A stretch of 17,208 nucleotides of DNA from JBBTCJ01 sp038043285 (GCA_038043285.1 JBBTCJ010000008.1:1-17208); one strand, 5' to 3'; counted from the stretch's first letter, positions 1-8,044 are shown. Numbers and translations are program-made. Notes: a model not told the origin generated them from the sequence alone.

Positions 1-946
1 CGGTCACGTGCCCCAGGTAGTTCGGAAGGACGTCGCGCAGCGATCCGTCCGCCGGGTTGGCGATCAGGAGTCGTCCGGCTGCGGGGTCGTGCACGTCCTC
101 GGCGGAGATCACCGCGAGGGATTTCCCGTCCGGGCTCCATGCGGACGCACCGAGCTTCCCCGGATTCTGAAAACTCGACACGATCGAACCATCGTCTGCG
201 TCAAACACGTGAACCTTGCGGCGCATGTACGAGTCGTCGACCAGTGGCGTCGGGGCGATACCCATCGCAAGGTGTGTTCCGACCGGACTCCAGCGAATGT
301 CCGACGGGTGCCCCGCAAGCTCCAGCGGTCGTGGTTTCTCTTTCTCGTCGCCCGGCGAAGCGATCCACACCCGCGTGCGCGGAAAGTCCTCCTCGTAGAT
401 CTCCTGCGAAAAACCCTTGTCCTTCAGCTTCTTCCGCGCTGCCGGCTCCTTCTCGTTGGCGATAAATGCCACCTGTTTGCCGTCGGGGCTCCAGGTATAG
501 CCGGCAATGTCAGTGTCGAAGCTCAGCACGTTTCTCGCCTCGCCGCCCTCGATAGCGATCAGGTAGACGGACTTGTGTTCGTCCTTGCCGCGCTTGGAAA
601 GAAACGAAATCGCCTTGCCGTCCGGCGTCCAGGCAATGTCGCTGACGTTGACCTGTCCGGTCACGAACGGACGAGACGTGCCGTCCGACTCGACCACGTG
701 CAGCTCGGTCCACGCTCCTCCGTCATCCTCCTTGAACGGCGTCCGCGGAACGGAGAGAACATAGGCCACGCGTTGCCCGTCCGGCGACATTTCCACGCTG
801 GTGACCGCTCGAAGCCTGGCCACGTGCTCCGGGGTGAATACGTTTTCGGCAGCGAACGCCAGGGTGGACAACGTCAGCGCCGTCAACGCCGAGGCGAATC
901 GTACGCCTACCGACCGGCCGAAACGCGGCAACGCGGGACTCCTCAT
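1..946 (-). CDS. S9-family (prolyl oligopeptidase-like) secreted peptidase, N-terminal part, runs off the left edge
   Basis: Reading leftwards from an ATG at 946, the frame stays open for 315 codons to the window edge. Residues 1-32 form a signal peptide (arginine-rich start, hydrophobic core, AFA/AEN cleavage), so the product is exported. The rest shows TolB/WD40-like propeller strands with recurring motifs: MSPDGQ (near 53), WTPDGK (near 106), WSPDGK (near 152), WSPVG (near 219) and WSPDGK (near 270). This is the usual N-terminal propeller of S9 peptidases. The catalytic alpha/beta-hydrolase domain would lie to the left, so a stand-alone TolB-like propeller protein is not excluded. The start at 946 is preferred over the in-frame ATG at 952 because a GAGGAG stretch sits six bases upstream of it. 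The GH3 gene ends 83 bases upstream on the same strand, so co-transcription is possible. The peptidase function is an inference from domain style. Confidence 0.8.
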   Translation of the reverse strand, partial: MRSPALPRFGRSVGVRFASALTALTLSTLAFAAENVFTPEHVARLRAVTSVEMSPDGQRVAYVLSVPRTPFKEDDGGAWTELHVVESDGTSRPFVTGQVNVSDIAWTPDGKAISFLSKRGKDEHKSVYLIAIEGGEARNVLSFDTDIAGYTWSPDGKQVAFIANEKEPAARKKLKDKGFSQEIYEEDFPRTRVWIASPGDEKEKPRPLELAGHPSDIRWSPVGTHLAMGIAPTPLVDDSYMRRKVHVFDADDGSIVSSFQNPGKLGASAWSPDGKSLAVISAEDVHDPAAGRLLIANPADGSLRDVLPNYLGHVT

Positions 947-1029
947 GCTCATCTCCTCTGCATGGTGCATGGCGTGCTGCTTCTATCCGTCAGACCGGGG
1001 CGGACCGTACCGGTGCGATGCCCTCGGCG

Positions 1030-2745
1030 TCAAGCCGGCGCCGGTTCGGGCTTTGGTTCTGCGCCCTGCGGCGGGGCCATGGCTGCCATCAACGTCGCAT
1101 CGTCGCCAGGCTTGGTGAAGAGGCATTGCGGTTTATACTGTTCGTTGGCCATTCGATGGCGTCCCGCACGCTCGGCGTCGAACGCGGCGAAGGCGCCGGG
1201 CTGGAGGGCGATCGTTCGGATCGCCCCCAAACGTCCCGATGTTCGCTTTCCGTTGTACTCGATGTTGATTCGCGCCAGCCCGGCATCCACGGCGTCGGCC
1301 ATCACCTCGCGAAGAGGCTCGCGCGATTCCAGGTAAAGTCGATAGAACGGCCGTTCAGCCCAAACCGGAGCAAGGGCGAATCGTCTGGGAGGAACCGCCA
1401 GCGCCGCAGACGCCGCCTCGAAGGCCCGAATCACTTGCCATTCCGTGAGTTTTTCCCCGGTGACCGAGCTGACGTACGCCCCCCGGTGCAAAAACTCCAG
1501 CAGTGGGGCTTCGCCGACGAATCCGTGAACGCGGACGTGGTCGCCCAGGTCATATCGGTAGAAGCCGGCCCACGTGGTCATGATGACCCGATACTCACCG
1601 CCGATGTCAAGCTCATGGCATCGACGGGCGCCGGCGGTGCCGGATGCCGAGGCGTCAGGCTCAACGAACTCGAAGAACGCGCCTCCCGCGTCCAGCAGCC
1701 CGTACGGAACTCCGTCGTCCAATCCGACGGTGACGCGCCCTTCGGTGGCCAACAAACCGATGTCGCGAACCGGCGCGTCGCCGAAGAAATGCGGAAACTC
1801 CCGCAAGTGGAGTCCCATCGCCCCGGCCGTCCAGTTGGCGACAAACGAAAGCCGCCAATACTGCCGGGGCAGAAGCGTCCCTTCGCTGTCGGCGATTGCG
1901 CCAAGACGCCGTGCGTTTTCGCGGTCGGGCAGAAGCTGCTCGGCTAACCTGCGGCGCAGCGGTTGGGAAATCTCCCCCGGCGGCGTGAGCGTTCCGTCGC
2001 CAATATCCTTGATGAGCGCCTGCGCGTGCTCCGCCGCGCACTTCGCCAACGCGAGCTGCGTGGCGGGGCCGGCCGTCACCATCCATGACACGTCCCGCGG
2101 AACCGCGAAGCGCATGATCGTGTAATAACGGGCCGGTGCATCCGCGATCCGGGCGCACTCGGTCGGCACGGCGTAGAACCGCCGGACGATCCCTTTTTGT
2201 GCCGCGGCCAGCATCCCGGAGATGGACCCGCACGGTAGTCCACACGGGGAAACCTCGTCATCGATGGGCGAACTCGTCTGAAGAATGGACCGCAGGATCG
2301 CCTCGGGATGGTCGCCAAGCGCTTTCCCTCCGAAGGCGTTCCACCCCCGACGGTACTGCCGAATGAACTCCTCCGTGACCGGGACGTATTTGGGAACATC
2401 CGTACTGCCGCTGGTCTTGGCGAACATCACCACCCGCTGTCCCGCCCCCAGCAGCGCCCCAAAATCGCCGTGGAGCGTTCGATTCACCAAGGGACGAAGA
2501 TCGTCATAGGTCTGGATCGGAACCTGATGAGCGAACTGGTCATACCTTCGAATCCCTGCAAAGCCATGCCCACGACCGAAGTCGCTGTCCGCATTGGCAG
2601 TGAGGATCGCCCGGAGAACGGCGTTCTGCGTTTTCGCGGCCTTCTTCGCGCAGCCAAGGTAGCGGCCAAGCAGCCCCCGCGCATGGGTCGTGGCCGCCAG
2701 GGCCAACAGACGGTCGATAGACTTCTGAAGGCCCGGCACCGCCAT
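1030..2745 (-). CDS. GH3-family (auxin-responsive GH3-like) acyl-adenylating protein
   Basis: A 571-residue protein of the bacterial GH3 branch of the ANL adenylate-forming superfamily. Plant members adenylate an acyl acid and join it to an amino acid; the substrates of bacterial members are largely unknown. Visible motifs are the phosphate-binding loop FAKTSGST (108-115) followed by DVPKYVPVT, the ATP-binding LLATEG (331-336), YRYDLGDHV (396-404), and VSSVTGEKLTE (425-435), which fits the hinge to the C-terminal lid. The length matches the usual 500-600 residues. There is no signal peptide, so it should be cytoplasmic. The C-terminus is proline- and alanine-rich (PQGAEPKPEPAPA). The ATG at 2745 has a weak AAGG about nine bases upstream. 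The neighbour upstream is divergent (start 2985) and the S9 peptidase follows on the same strand. The family call is firm; substrate and product cannot be told from sequence. Confidence 0.9.
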   Translation of the reverse strand: MAVPGLQKSIDRLLALAATTHARGLLGRYLGCAKKAAKTQNAVLRAILTANADSDFGRGHGFAGIRRYDQFAHQVPIQTYDDLRPLVNRTLHGDFGALLGAGQRVVMFAKTSGSTDVPKYVPVTEEFIRQYRRGWNAFGGKALGDHPEAILRSILQTSSPIDDEVSPCGLPCGSISGMLAAAQKGIVRRFYAVPTECARIADAPARYYTIMRFAVPRDVSWMVTAGPATQLALAKCAAEHAQALIKDIGDGTLTPPGEISQPLRRRLAEQLLPDRENARRLGAIADSEGTLLPRQYWRLSFVANWTAGAMGLHLREFPHFFGDAPVRDIGLLATEGRVTVGLDDGVPYGLLDAGGAFFEFVEPDASASGTAGARRCHELDIGGEYRVIMTTWAGFYRYDLGDHVRVHGFVGEAPLLEFLHRGAYVSSVTGEKLTEWQVIRAFEAASAALAVPPRRFALAPVWAERPFYRLYLESREPLREVMADAVDAGLARINIEYNGKRTSGRLGAIRTIALQPGAFAAFDAERAGRHRMANEQYKPQCLFTKPGDDATLMAAMAPPQGAEPKPEPAPA

Positions 2746-2984
2746 CGTGAATACCTTGCAATTTCCGCTGCCGGTCTGCTGAAGAACACGGGCGGGATCG
2801 AGTATCGCCTGCTCCCGCCGTTGAAAGCGCCCGCCGGCCGCCCGGCTGCGCGTCCCTCAACGGGCTGCGCCGGGATTCGCAATGTAACCCACTCGCGCAA
2901 CTCGGCAAGCGGTTGCGTTTGACGGAAGGCTGCACCCGGGGGAGCATGGCGGCTCGCGGTCCGCCCGATTGGAGGAAATCTCCC

Positions 2985-4058
2985 GTGCCCAAATGCACCT
3001 GTGTTTGTGGGGCGACGTACCGCGTGCCCGATGCGGCGCTCGGTCGCCGCGTCCGGTGCAAGAAATGCGGCTCCCTTTTCGAAGTGGAAGGCGACGAAAC
3101 CGGTCCGATTCCCGTCGCCGATTTTCCCAGCCAATCCCCATCAACGGGGGAGGCTATCGGAGTTTCTTCCGCGGCCGTCGCGCCCGGGGCTTCCGGCGAT
3201 GACGGGGTGGAAGTCTGGCGCGCCGGCGACGCCCCGACCGACGGGCCGATTTCCCGTCCAACGCCCGCCCGTGGTTACGGTCAGAGCATCCTCTGGACGC
3301 TACTCTTTCCTTCCGACCCTCGCGGACTGCTGACGCTGGCGGGCATTGTCGCCATGTTCGTGCTCGTGGACGTGACGTCTGTCCTTTCCCTCGGGCTGCT
3401 CACCTCGATCGCGTGGTTCCTTTTCACGGGGGCGTACTGCGGTTTTCGATTCAGCGTTGTGGAAGGTGCAGCCGCCGGCGACGAGAGCTTGCCGGACGTG
3501 CGCGGCGCCGATTTCATCGATGACATTCTCAAACCGGCGATGGCGTGGGTCGGCGCGTGTGCCGCGGCGGGGCTACCGGCGGTGATGTGGTTGATGCTAC
3601 AGGTATACACGGGCGTGATCACCGCCGGTGACGGCGCCAGCTTGTCGCAGGTTGTGTTCGCCGACCCCAGGGTGGCGTTCGCCGCGGATCCGATCTTTTG
3701 CGCCATGATCGCGATCGGCGTAATCCTGTTCCCGATGATCGTTTTGTGTGTCTCGCTGGGCGGGTTCTCCTGCCTATGGCGCGTCGATCTGATCGTCTTG
3801 ACCATTCTGCGGACGCCGGCTCCCTACCTGGTCACGCTCGCCTTCATCCTGGCGACATGGGTCGTGGAGGTTCTCTTGGAAGTGGTGTTTTCGCCGACGG
3901 GCACGGGAGTCACCACCGGGGGCGCACTCTTGGCCTCGGCGCTGGTGCAGCGGGCCATCGTGCTGACCCTCTGCATCTACATGGACATCGTGGGGCTTCG
4001 TCTGATTGGATTGTACTACCATCATTTCAAGCACCGGTTCGCCTGGAATTGGGGGTAA
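2985..4058 (+). CDS. Membrane protein with N-terminal zinc-ribbon (MJ0042-like)
   Basis: I chose the GTG at 2985 because GGAGG lies at 2971-2975, nine bases upstream, and because the zinc ribbon then begins at the N-terminus as in related proteins. An in-frame ATG at 2913 would add 24 residues with no family likeness. The 357-residue product starts with a ribbon whose cysteines are C4, C6, C8 and C25, C28, around YRVPDAALGRRVRC. The first half uses a CxC spacing instead of the usual CxxC, as seen in many planctomycete ribbons. Residues 40-100 are a polar, probably disordered linker. About five hydrophobic segments follow (near 116-150, 186-207, 238-262, 280-300, 315-343). The layout resembles planctomycete membrane proteins of unknown function, possibly DUF4013-like. 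No function can be assigned. It converges with the gene at 4087, with 28 bases between. Confidence 0.8.
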   Translation: MPKCTCVCGATYRVPDAALGRRVRCKKCGSLFEVEGDETGPIPVADFPSQSPSTGEAIGVSSAAVAPGASGDDGVEVWRAGDAPTDGPISRPTPARGYGQSILWTLLFPSDPRGLLTLAGIVAMFVLVDVTSVLSLGLLTSIAWFLFTGAYCGFRFSVVEGAAAGDESLPDVRGADFIDDILKPAMAWVGACAAAGLPAVMWLMLQVYTGVITAGDGASLSQVVFADPRVAFAADPIFCAMIAIGVILFPMIVLCVSLGGFSCLWRVDLIVLTILRTPAPYLVTLAFILATWVVEVLLEVVFSPTGTGVTTGGALLASALVQRAIVLTLCIYMDIVGLRLIGLYYHHFKHRFAWNWG

Positions 4059-4086
4059 ACCCTGTCGTCCGGCCTATGGCGGCGTT

Positions 4087-4578
4087 TCAAGGCATGATCA
4101 AAGAGAGAATCGCCACGGCGATTCCGCCGAGCAAGCCGACGAACGCCGAGCCGAAGCTCGGTTGAACGGTCAGGTGTTCCGCAGCCCATTCCGGGATGCG
4201 GCTCTGCCGGAAGAAGTTGACTCCCGACAGGCAACCGCCGACCCCGCATAGCAGCGCCGCTACACGCAGCATGATCCTCATCGCGGCTCCCACTCCTGGG
4301 ATCAGGCAAACCACCAGCATGGCCACGCCGGCGATCGCGATGATCCACGCGCGGTTGGACCACCAGAGAAGTTCTTCCGTTTCGGTGATTCTCGATTTCA
4401 CGTCGCGTACCGCCCGCTCCCATTCGCGGTAGACGAATGTGTTACCGCACTCCGGACATCGGTCGAGCTTGGATCCGCGCAGGTCGTACCCGCACGTCAG
4501 GCAGGCGGGATGAAAGGTCGGCTTGGGGGCGCCGCCGGGCGTGACAGGGTGAACCGGATCACCGTAGCGGAATTCCAT
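4087..4578 (-). CDS. Small zinc-ribbon membrane protein, function unknown
   Basis: With the ATG at 4578 this is a 163-residue protein. Residues 26-44 form a zinc ribbon, CLTCGYDLRG followed by RCPECG (C26, C29, C41, C44), a pattern common in planctomycete membrane proteins. A charged helix (51-70) leads into hydrophobic segments near 78-94, 100-120 and 142-161. The frame is also open upstream to an ATG at 4689, which would add 37 residues. Those extra residues do not look like part of the domain, and that ATG lies right next to a perfect hairpin (4695-4714). I therefore prefer 4578, although its ribosome binding site is weak. It lies downstream of truB on the same strand. No function can be assigned. 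Confidence 0.7.
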   Translation of the reverse strand: MEFRYGDPVHPVTPGGAPKPTFHPACLTCGYDLRGSKLDRCPECGNTFVYREWERAVRDVKSRITETEELLWWSNRAWIIAIAGVAMLVVCLIPGVGAAMRIMLRVAALLCGVGGCLSGVNFFRQSRIPEWAAEHLTVQPSFGSAFVGLLGGIAVAILSLIMP

Positions 4579-4694
4579 GGCCAACGCCTGAGAGTCACGC
4601 CGAGCCTTAAGGCCCGATCCTTCGTATGACAGTGCTACCTTCGCGAGATCGGTCGCAAGTACGCCCCGAATCCACGCGGTCCGAAGCATCAGTG

Positions 4695-4714
4695 CACCGG
4701 GCGCAAGCCCGGTG
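4695..4714. terminator. Perfect 8-bp hairpin with GCAA loop downstream of truB
   Basis: The arms caccgggc (4695-4702) and gcccggtg (4707-4714) pair perfectly around a 4-base loop, GCAA on the plus strand and TTGC on the minus strand. It lies 37 bases past the truB stop. No run of T follows on either strand, so it is not a classical intrinsic terminator. It could end or stabilise the truB transcript, or be one of the dispersed intergenic palindromes frequent in planctomycetes. Confidence 0.45.
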
Positions 4715-4750
4715 ACAGGTCCGCGGGCCGGCGCGCCGCGGCTCTAAACG

Positions 4751-5530
4751 TCACGTCGCGCTGTCCCATTCGTGTACCGCCTTGCCGAAACGGGCGGGCG
4801 TCGCGTCGGCGCCGGTTCCCTCCATCTCGGCTTGCCCACGGTCCAACAGGCGGATGGCCTCGCGAAGCGGAATGAGGTAATCCGACGTTGAGGCCGACGT
4901 CATCGCGTCGATCGTCCACGACGACCCGACGTCAAAGGGCCCCACGCGAGTCCGGGTCAGCGACGACAAGCATCCTCCTGTCCCCAGCGCGGCACCGACG
5001 TCGCGGATCAGCGCCCGGACATAGGTTCCTCGACCACAGCACATGTCGAACTCGACGATCGGCCACGCATATCGGTTGACGACCACGGAATAGACGCGAA
5101 CGGGTCGGGGATTCAGTTCGGGCGCTCCCGGCTTACCCGCGAGCTTGTAGGCCGGTCGGCCTCCGACCTTGATCGCGCTGATGGCGGGCGGCCTCTGCAT
5201 GATCTCGCCGATGAACGAGGCGAACGCCGCGTCGACCGTCTTCCGGTCAGGAACTGCCGCCACGGGAACCGCGACCAGCGGCCGGTCGCTGTCGAAGCTC
5301 TCGCTGGTCACGTCAAGCCGAGCGACGGTGTGGTACGCTTTCGGCTGATCCATGATGGTCTCGACCAGCTTCGTCGCCCGACCAAGGCAGAGTACGAGCA
5401 CGCCGTCGGCGCCCGGGTCGAGCGTGCCCGCATGACCGCTCTTGCGTTGCCCGGTGAGTGCTCGGACGCGATAAAGCGCCTTGGCCGAGGTGATCCCGAC
5501 CGCCTTGTTGAGATTGATGATTCCGTCCAT
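4751..5530 (-). CDS. truB: tRNA pseudouridine(55) synthase TruB
   Basis: A 259-residue protein that converts uridine 55 in the T-loop of tRNAs to pseudouridine. The N-terminus MDGIINLNKAVGITS and the catalytic motif GHAGTLDPGADGVL (32-45, with nucleophile D38) are diagnostic. Further family features are GRATKLVE (50-57), the KAYHTVARLDV strand, PPAISAIKVGGRPAY and RGTYVRALIRDVG. It is shorter than the E. coli enzyme (about 314 residues). It appears to lack most of the C-terminal extension and ends in a low-complexity tail, which is normal for many phyla. The ATG at 5530 starts directly at the conserved N-terminus. The lipoprotein gene ends 15 bases upstream on the same strand, so the two are probably co-transcribed. 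The usual neighbours rbfA and infB are not here. Confidence 0.96.
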   Translation of the reverse strand: MDGIINLNKAVGITSAKALYRVRALTGQRKSGHAGTLDPGADGVLVLCLGRATKLVETIMDQPKAYHTVARLDVTSESFDSDRPLVAVPVAAVPDRKTVDAAFASFIGEIMQRPPAISAIKVGGRPAYKLAGKPGAPELNPRPVRVYSVVVNRYAWPIVEFDMCCGRGTYVRALIRDVGAALGTGGCLSSLTRTRVGPFDVGSSWTIDAMTSASTSDYLIPLREAIRLLDRGQAEMEGTGADATPARFGKAVHEWDSAT

Positions 5531-5545
5531 CGCTCGGGGTAACGG

Positions 5546-5929
5546 CTACTCCGGTGGCGGTTCGAAGACCGCTGTCACTCGATGCGGCGGTCCCGGCAGT
5601 GCGAGGGACAGGACCAGTTTCCCGTCCAACCGCCGGTACGTTCGATAGCTGACCGTTGGTCCATTCGTCGGAGACAGCGACAGCGATCCGGGGGACCGCG
5701 AATAACTTCCTGAAACCGTGTGCGGCTTCCCGTCAAAATCGCCCGTCGCGGAGAAAAGCCCCTGGGTCTGGTATTCTCCTCCGGGGGCAAGCTGGATCGC
5801 GTGGAAGGGAAACGCAGCGCCCTCTGGTTTGGTGTCCCGAAGTTGCCAGCGACCCGAAACCCCGCAGCCTGCCAGAGTCGTCGCCCATACCAGGAGGGCT
5901 GCCAGTCCGGGTAATGAAAACGTTCCCAT
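5546..5929 (-). CDS. Small lipoprotein, function unknown
   Basis: With the ATG at 5929 the product has 127 residues and begins with a lipoprotein signal peptide ending in the lipobox LAGC (cysteine at residue 22). It should therefore be lipid-anchored after export. GAGG lies about ten bases upstream of this ATG. An in-frame start at 5977 would add 16 residues in front of the signal peptide and is less likely. The mature part is rich in beta-strand-forming residues and contains SGRWQLRDTKP, YQTQGLFSATGDFDGKPHTVSGSY and a strand ending in AVFEPPPE. This looks like a small barrel or lipocalin-like fold that measures a term against a template, but I do not recognise the family. It is 15 bases upstream of truB, and upstream of it lies the divergent fmdB-like gene. 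Confidence 0.7.
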   Translation of the reverse strand: MGTFSLPGLAALLVWATTLAGCGVSGRWQLRDTKPEGAAFPFHAIQLAPGGEYQTQGLFSATGDFDGKPHTVSGSYSRSPGSLSLSPTNGPTVSYRTYRRLDGKLVLSLALPGPPHRVTAVFEPPPE

Positions 5930-6003
5930 CGCGCAAAGTCCTCGTCGGGAATTGTATCGTGGGTTGGATGCGATCATAGGGATGCGAGGGGGTTGCTGAG
6001 CCG

Positions 6004-6032
6004 TTGCCGGGGGTATCGGGCCGCACTATACT
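6004..6032 (+). promoter_or_regulatory. Sigma70-type promoter candidate for the FmdB gene cluster
   Basis: TTGCCG (6004-6009) and TATACT (6027-6032) are separated by exactly 17 bases, matching the -35/-10 consensus at four and five of six positions. Transcription would begin near 6039, about 60 bases before the GTG at 6101. On the other strand, TATGAT (complement of 5973-5978) is a possible -10 for the lipoprotein-truB pair, but I see no matching -35. Confidence 0.55.
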
Positions 6033-6100
6033 GAGGTCTGACGGATCCTCGAGGTTCGGATACGGGAGTAGGCGGGGTCAATTTCGCGAGGTTTTCGGTC

Positions 6101-6325
6101 GTGCCGATTTACGAGTACGCCTGCGGGGCGTGCAAGCATGAGTTTGAGGAGTTGGCCTCGTCCATTACGGCGCCGGACAAGCCGCGCTGTCCCGAGTGTG
6201 GCAGCCCGACGGTGGCGCGGAAGCTCAGCATCTTTGCCGCGCGCGGCGGGTTGCGGGCCGCAACCGCTCCGCGGTCCAGCCCGTGCGGGCGATGCGGCGA
6301 CCCCGACGGGCCGTGTTCGTTGTAG
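6101..6325 (+). CDS. FmdB-family zinc-ribbon protein
   Basis: A 74-residue protein that begins MPIYEYACGACKHEFE, the hallmark start of the FmdB putative regulatory zinc-ribbon family. Metal ligands are C8, C11, C30 and C33 (CGAC, then CPECG). The KLSIF segment that follows is also typical. The tail holds a second cysteine cluster, CGRCGDPDGPC (C62, C65, C72), seen in many family members. The start is a GTG at 6101 with GAGG about nine bases upstream. It is the first gene of a plus-strand cluster and follows the promoter candidate at 6004-6032. The family was named from a gene near formamidase, but its molecular role is not established. Confidence 0.93.
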   Translation: MPIYEYACGACKHEFEELASSITAPDKPRCPECGSPTVARKLSIFAARGGLRAATAPRSSPCGRCGDPDGPCSL

Positions 6326-6349
6326 AACCCAGGGCGGTAGAGCGCGCTC

Positions 6350-6820
6350 GTGCACCAGGCAGAACAGAACAATTTGGCCATCGCTTTCGCCGCCCGGGCG
6401 GTCGCGGCGGCGTTTTTTGGCTGGCTCATGCCGGGATTGGGACACATCTTCCTGGGACATCGTCGTCGTGGACTCGTTTTTCTCGTGACCATCACCGCGA
6501 CCTTTTGGACGGGCGTGGCCATCGGCGGTGTTCGCGGCACGGTGGATCCGAAGGAGCGAACGCTGTGGTTCGCGGCGCAGGTCTGCACCGGCGGGAACAC
6601 CGGCGCGGCCTACATGGTTCATCAGGCGACCGGTTCGGACGACCCTCAGGACGGCGGCAAGGCGGTGGTCTCGAACTGGGTTTCCGCCGAGGTTGGTCTG
6701 CACTATACCGGCGTCGCGGGGTTGCTGAACCTGCTGGTGATTCTCGACGTGCTGAGCCGGGCGGAGACGCCGTGGAAAGCCCGCAGGCGATCGGGCGGGG
6801 CGGTGGGAGGCGGGCCATGA
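6350..6820 (+). CDS. Small membrane protein with TM2-like N-terminus (possibly DUF6677)
   Basis: A 156-residue protein from a GTG at 6350, 24 bases after the FmdB stop. The segment GWLMPGLGHIFLGHRRRG (24-41) matches the TM2-like turn in which two membrane helices are joined by G-x-G-x-x-F/Y-x-G and basic residues. Hydrophobic segments lie near 11-31, 42-60 and 117-134. A region with conserved-looking glycine (CTGGNTGAAYMVHQ, 79-92) probably sits outside the membrane. The C-terminus is basic and glycine-rich. I think it matches a planctomycete family catalogued as DUF6677, but from memory only. Its stop overlaps the start of the next gene by ATGA, which implies translational coupling. Function unknown. 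Confidence 0.8.
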   Translation: MHQAEQNNLAIAFAARAVAAAFFGWLMPGLGHIFLGHRRRGLVFLVTITATFWTGVAIGGVRGTVDPKERTLWFAAQVCTGGNTGAAYMVHQATGSDDPQDGGKAVVSNWVSAEVGLHYTGVAGLLNLLVILDVLSRAETPWKARRRSGGAVGGGP

Positions 6821-7047
6821 GCGTTGCCCTGCTGGGACTTTTTACTTCCCCGCTGGCCCTGAACGGGCCGACGCGCCTGGTGCTGATGCTGCCTCTTTGT
6901 CTGAGCATCGCCATCGTGTACAAGGCCATGCGCCTGGAGGACATTGCGGCGCTTCCTCGTGCCGCCTTCGGGCTTTTTGTGACCATCGTCGTTGGGATGT
7001 GCGCGGTGGGGCTGGGTCTTTGGGCGGTGTTTTCGGTTCTGGTCTGA
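6817..7047 (+). CDS. 76-residue membrane protein, function unknown
   Basis: The ATG at 6817 overlaps the preceding stop (ATGA), and GGGAGG lies at 6805-6810. The product is almost entirely hydrophobic, with two clear membrane segments (near residues 19-35 and 50-74) joined by a short charged loop, YKAMRLEDIAALP. Such tiny partners coupled to the gene before are often subunits or assembly factors for the same membrane complex, but I do not recognise the family. In the genomes I know, small proteins like this accompany the DUF6677-like gene; that is recollection, not something shown here. Confidence 0.75.
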   Translation: MSVALLGLFTSPLALNGPTRLVLMLPLCLSIAIVYKAMRLEDIAALPRAAFGLFVTIVVGMCAVGLGLWAVFSVLV

Positions 7048-7223
7048 ATCGGTGCACCGGGAGCGACGGTGTCCGAACCGGTCCATTCCGTTCGAAGCCG
7101 ATTGTGCCACGGCCTTTGAGCGGTGGCGATTGGGAATCGGCACGCACGGCGGCGGCGGCGGATTCGTCGGATCATCGGCCAGCGGCTGCGGTCGGTTGGG
7201 AAGGGCGTAGCGACGGCTACTCC

Positions 7224-8012
7224 ATGAAAGAGGATCATCCGCCCGCGCACGAAGCCGTGATGTCCGACGCGGCGGATCATGTTGCCGAAGCGCGGCAGCG
7301 CGCTCGGATGGTTTTGGGCGGCGAGTCGCAACTCGGTGCGGTGGACGACTGGCGCAAAGCGCTGGTCAGCGCCCGGGACGCGCTCATTCTCGTATGGCTG
7401 GCGTGGGTCGGGCTGCACGGGTTCGGGGATCCACCCTTCACGGGGTATTTCCTGGTGGCCTTTGCCGTGGGCCTGGCGTTGCTGATGGGCATATCGACGG
7501 CGCGTTCGACGTACACACAGGTTCAATACTACGCGGCGGAGCTGGACCGTGAGCGGCGTGAGATCCGCGACGATCCGGAGCATGAGCGTGAGGAGGTCCT
7601 GGCGCTGTATGCGGCGAAGGGCTTCCGCGAGCCGTTGCTTTCGCAGATCGTCGACACGCTCGTTGCCGATGACGATCGCCTGTTGAAGGTGATGATGGAG
7701 GAGGAGCTGGGGCTTTCGATGTATCACGTAAATCACCCGCTGCTGGTGGGCACGTGGAACTTCCTGGCGGCGGCCGCGTCCGGCTTGGCGCTGGCGATCC
7801 CGGTCGCGTGCGCGAGTGCGTCGTTTGCTCACCTGTGGATGCCGTGCGCCGGCGCTGTTGGTCTGGCCAGCGCCTCGTTCGTTTCCGCGCGGGCGACGGG
7901 ACGGAGCATGATGGAGTTCTTTGTCGTCGGAGTGCTGACCGCCGTGGTGACCGGCGGCGTAGTCTATTCGCTGGCCCAGTGGCTCGTCGGGTCTGCCACG
8001 ACGGCGAGCTGA
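7224..8012 (+). CDS. VIT1/CCC1-like membrane protein (predicted metal transporter)
   Basis: A 262-residue protein with the layout of the VIT1/CCC1 family, which moves iron or manganese out of the cytoplasm. Membrane segments lie near 53-67, 73-93, 179-201, 204-222 and 232-254. Between the second and third is the cytoplasmic metal-binding domain: glutamates E106, E110, E113, E119, E121, E123 and E124, then LYAAKGF (128-134), and VMMEEELGL (156-164) with methionines and glutamates as possible ligands. The first helix lacks the usual family motif with aspartate and glycines, so transport may be altered. Start choice is uncertain: the ATG at 7224 has no close ribosome site and a small hairpin (7207-7220) just before it, while an in-frame ATG at 7260 has no good site either. 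A gap of 176 bases separates it from the previous gene. Confidence 0.8.
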   Translation: MKEDHPPAHEAVMSDAADHVAEARQRARMVLGGESQLGAVDDWRKALVSARDALILVWLAWVGLHGFGDPPFTGYFLVAFAVGLALLMGISTARSTYTQVQYYAAELDRERREIRDDPEHEREEVLALYAAKGFREPLLSQIVDTLVADDDRLLKVMMEEELGLSMYHVNHPLLVGTWNFLAAAASGLALAIPVACASASFAHLWMPCAGAVGLASASFVSARATGRSMMEFFVVGVLTAVVTGGVVYSLAQWLVGSATTAS

Positions 8013-8044
8013 GTTCGGGCGTACGCCTTTTCGGCAGCGAAGGC

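Noticed and set aside
8..1336. Long 442-codon open frame on the plus strand
   Set aside because: It is antisense to the S9 peptidase and GH3 genes, has an arginine-rich, compositionally odd product, and matches no family; it is a shadow of high-GC minus-strand genes.
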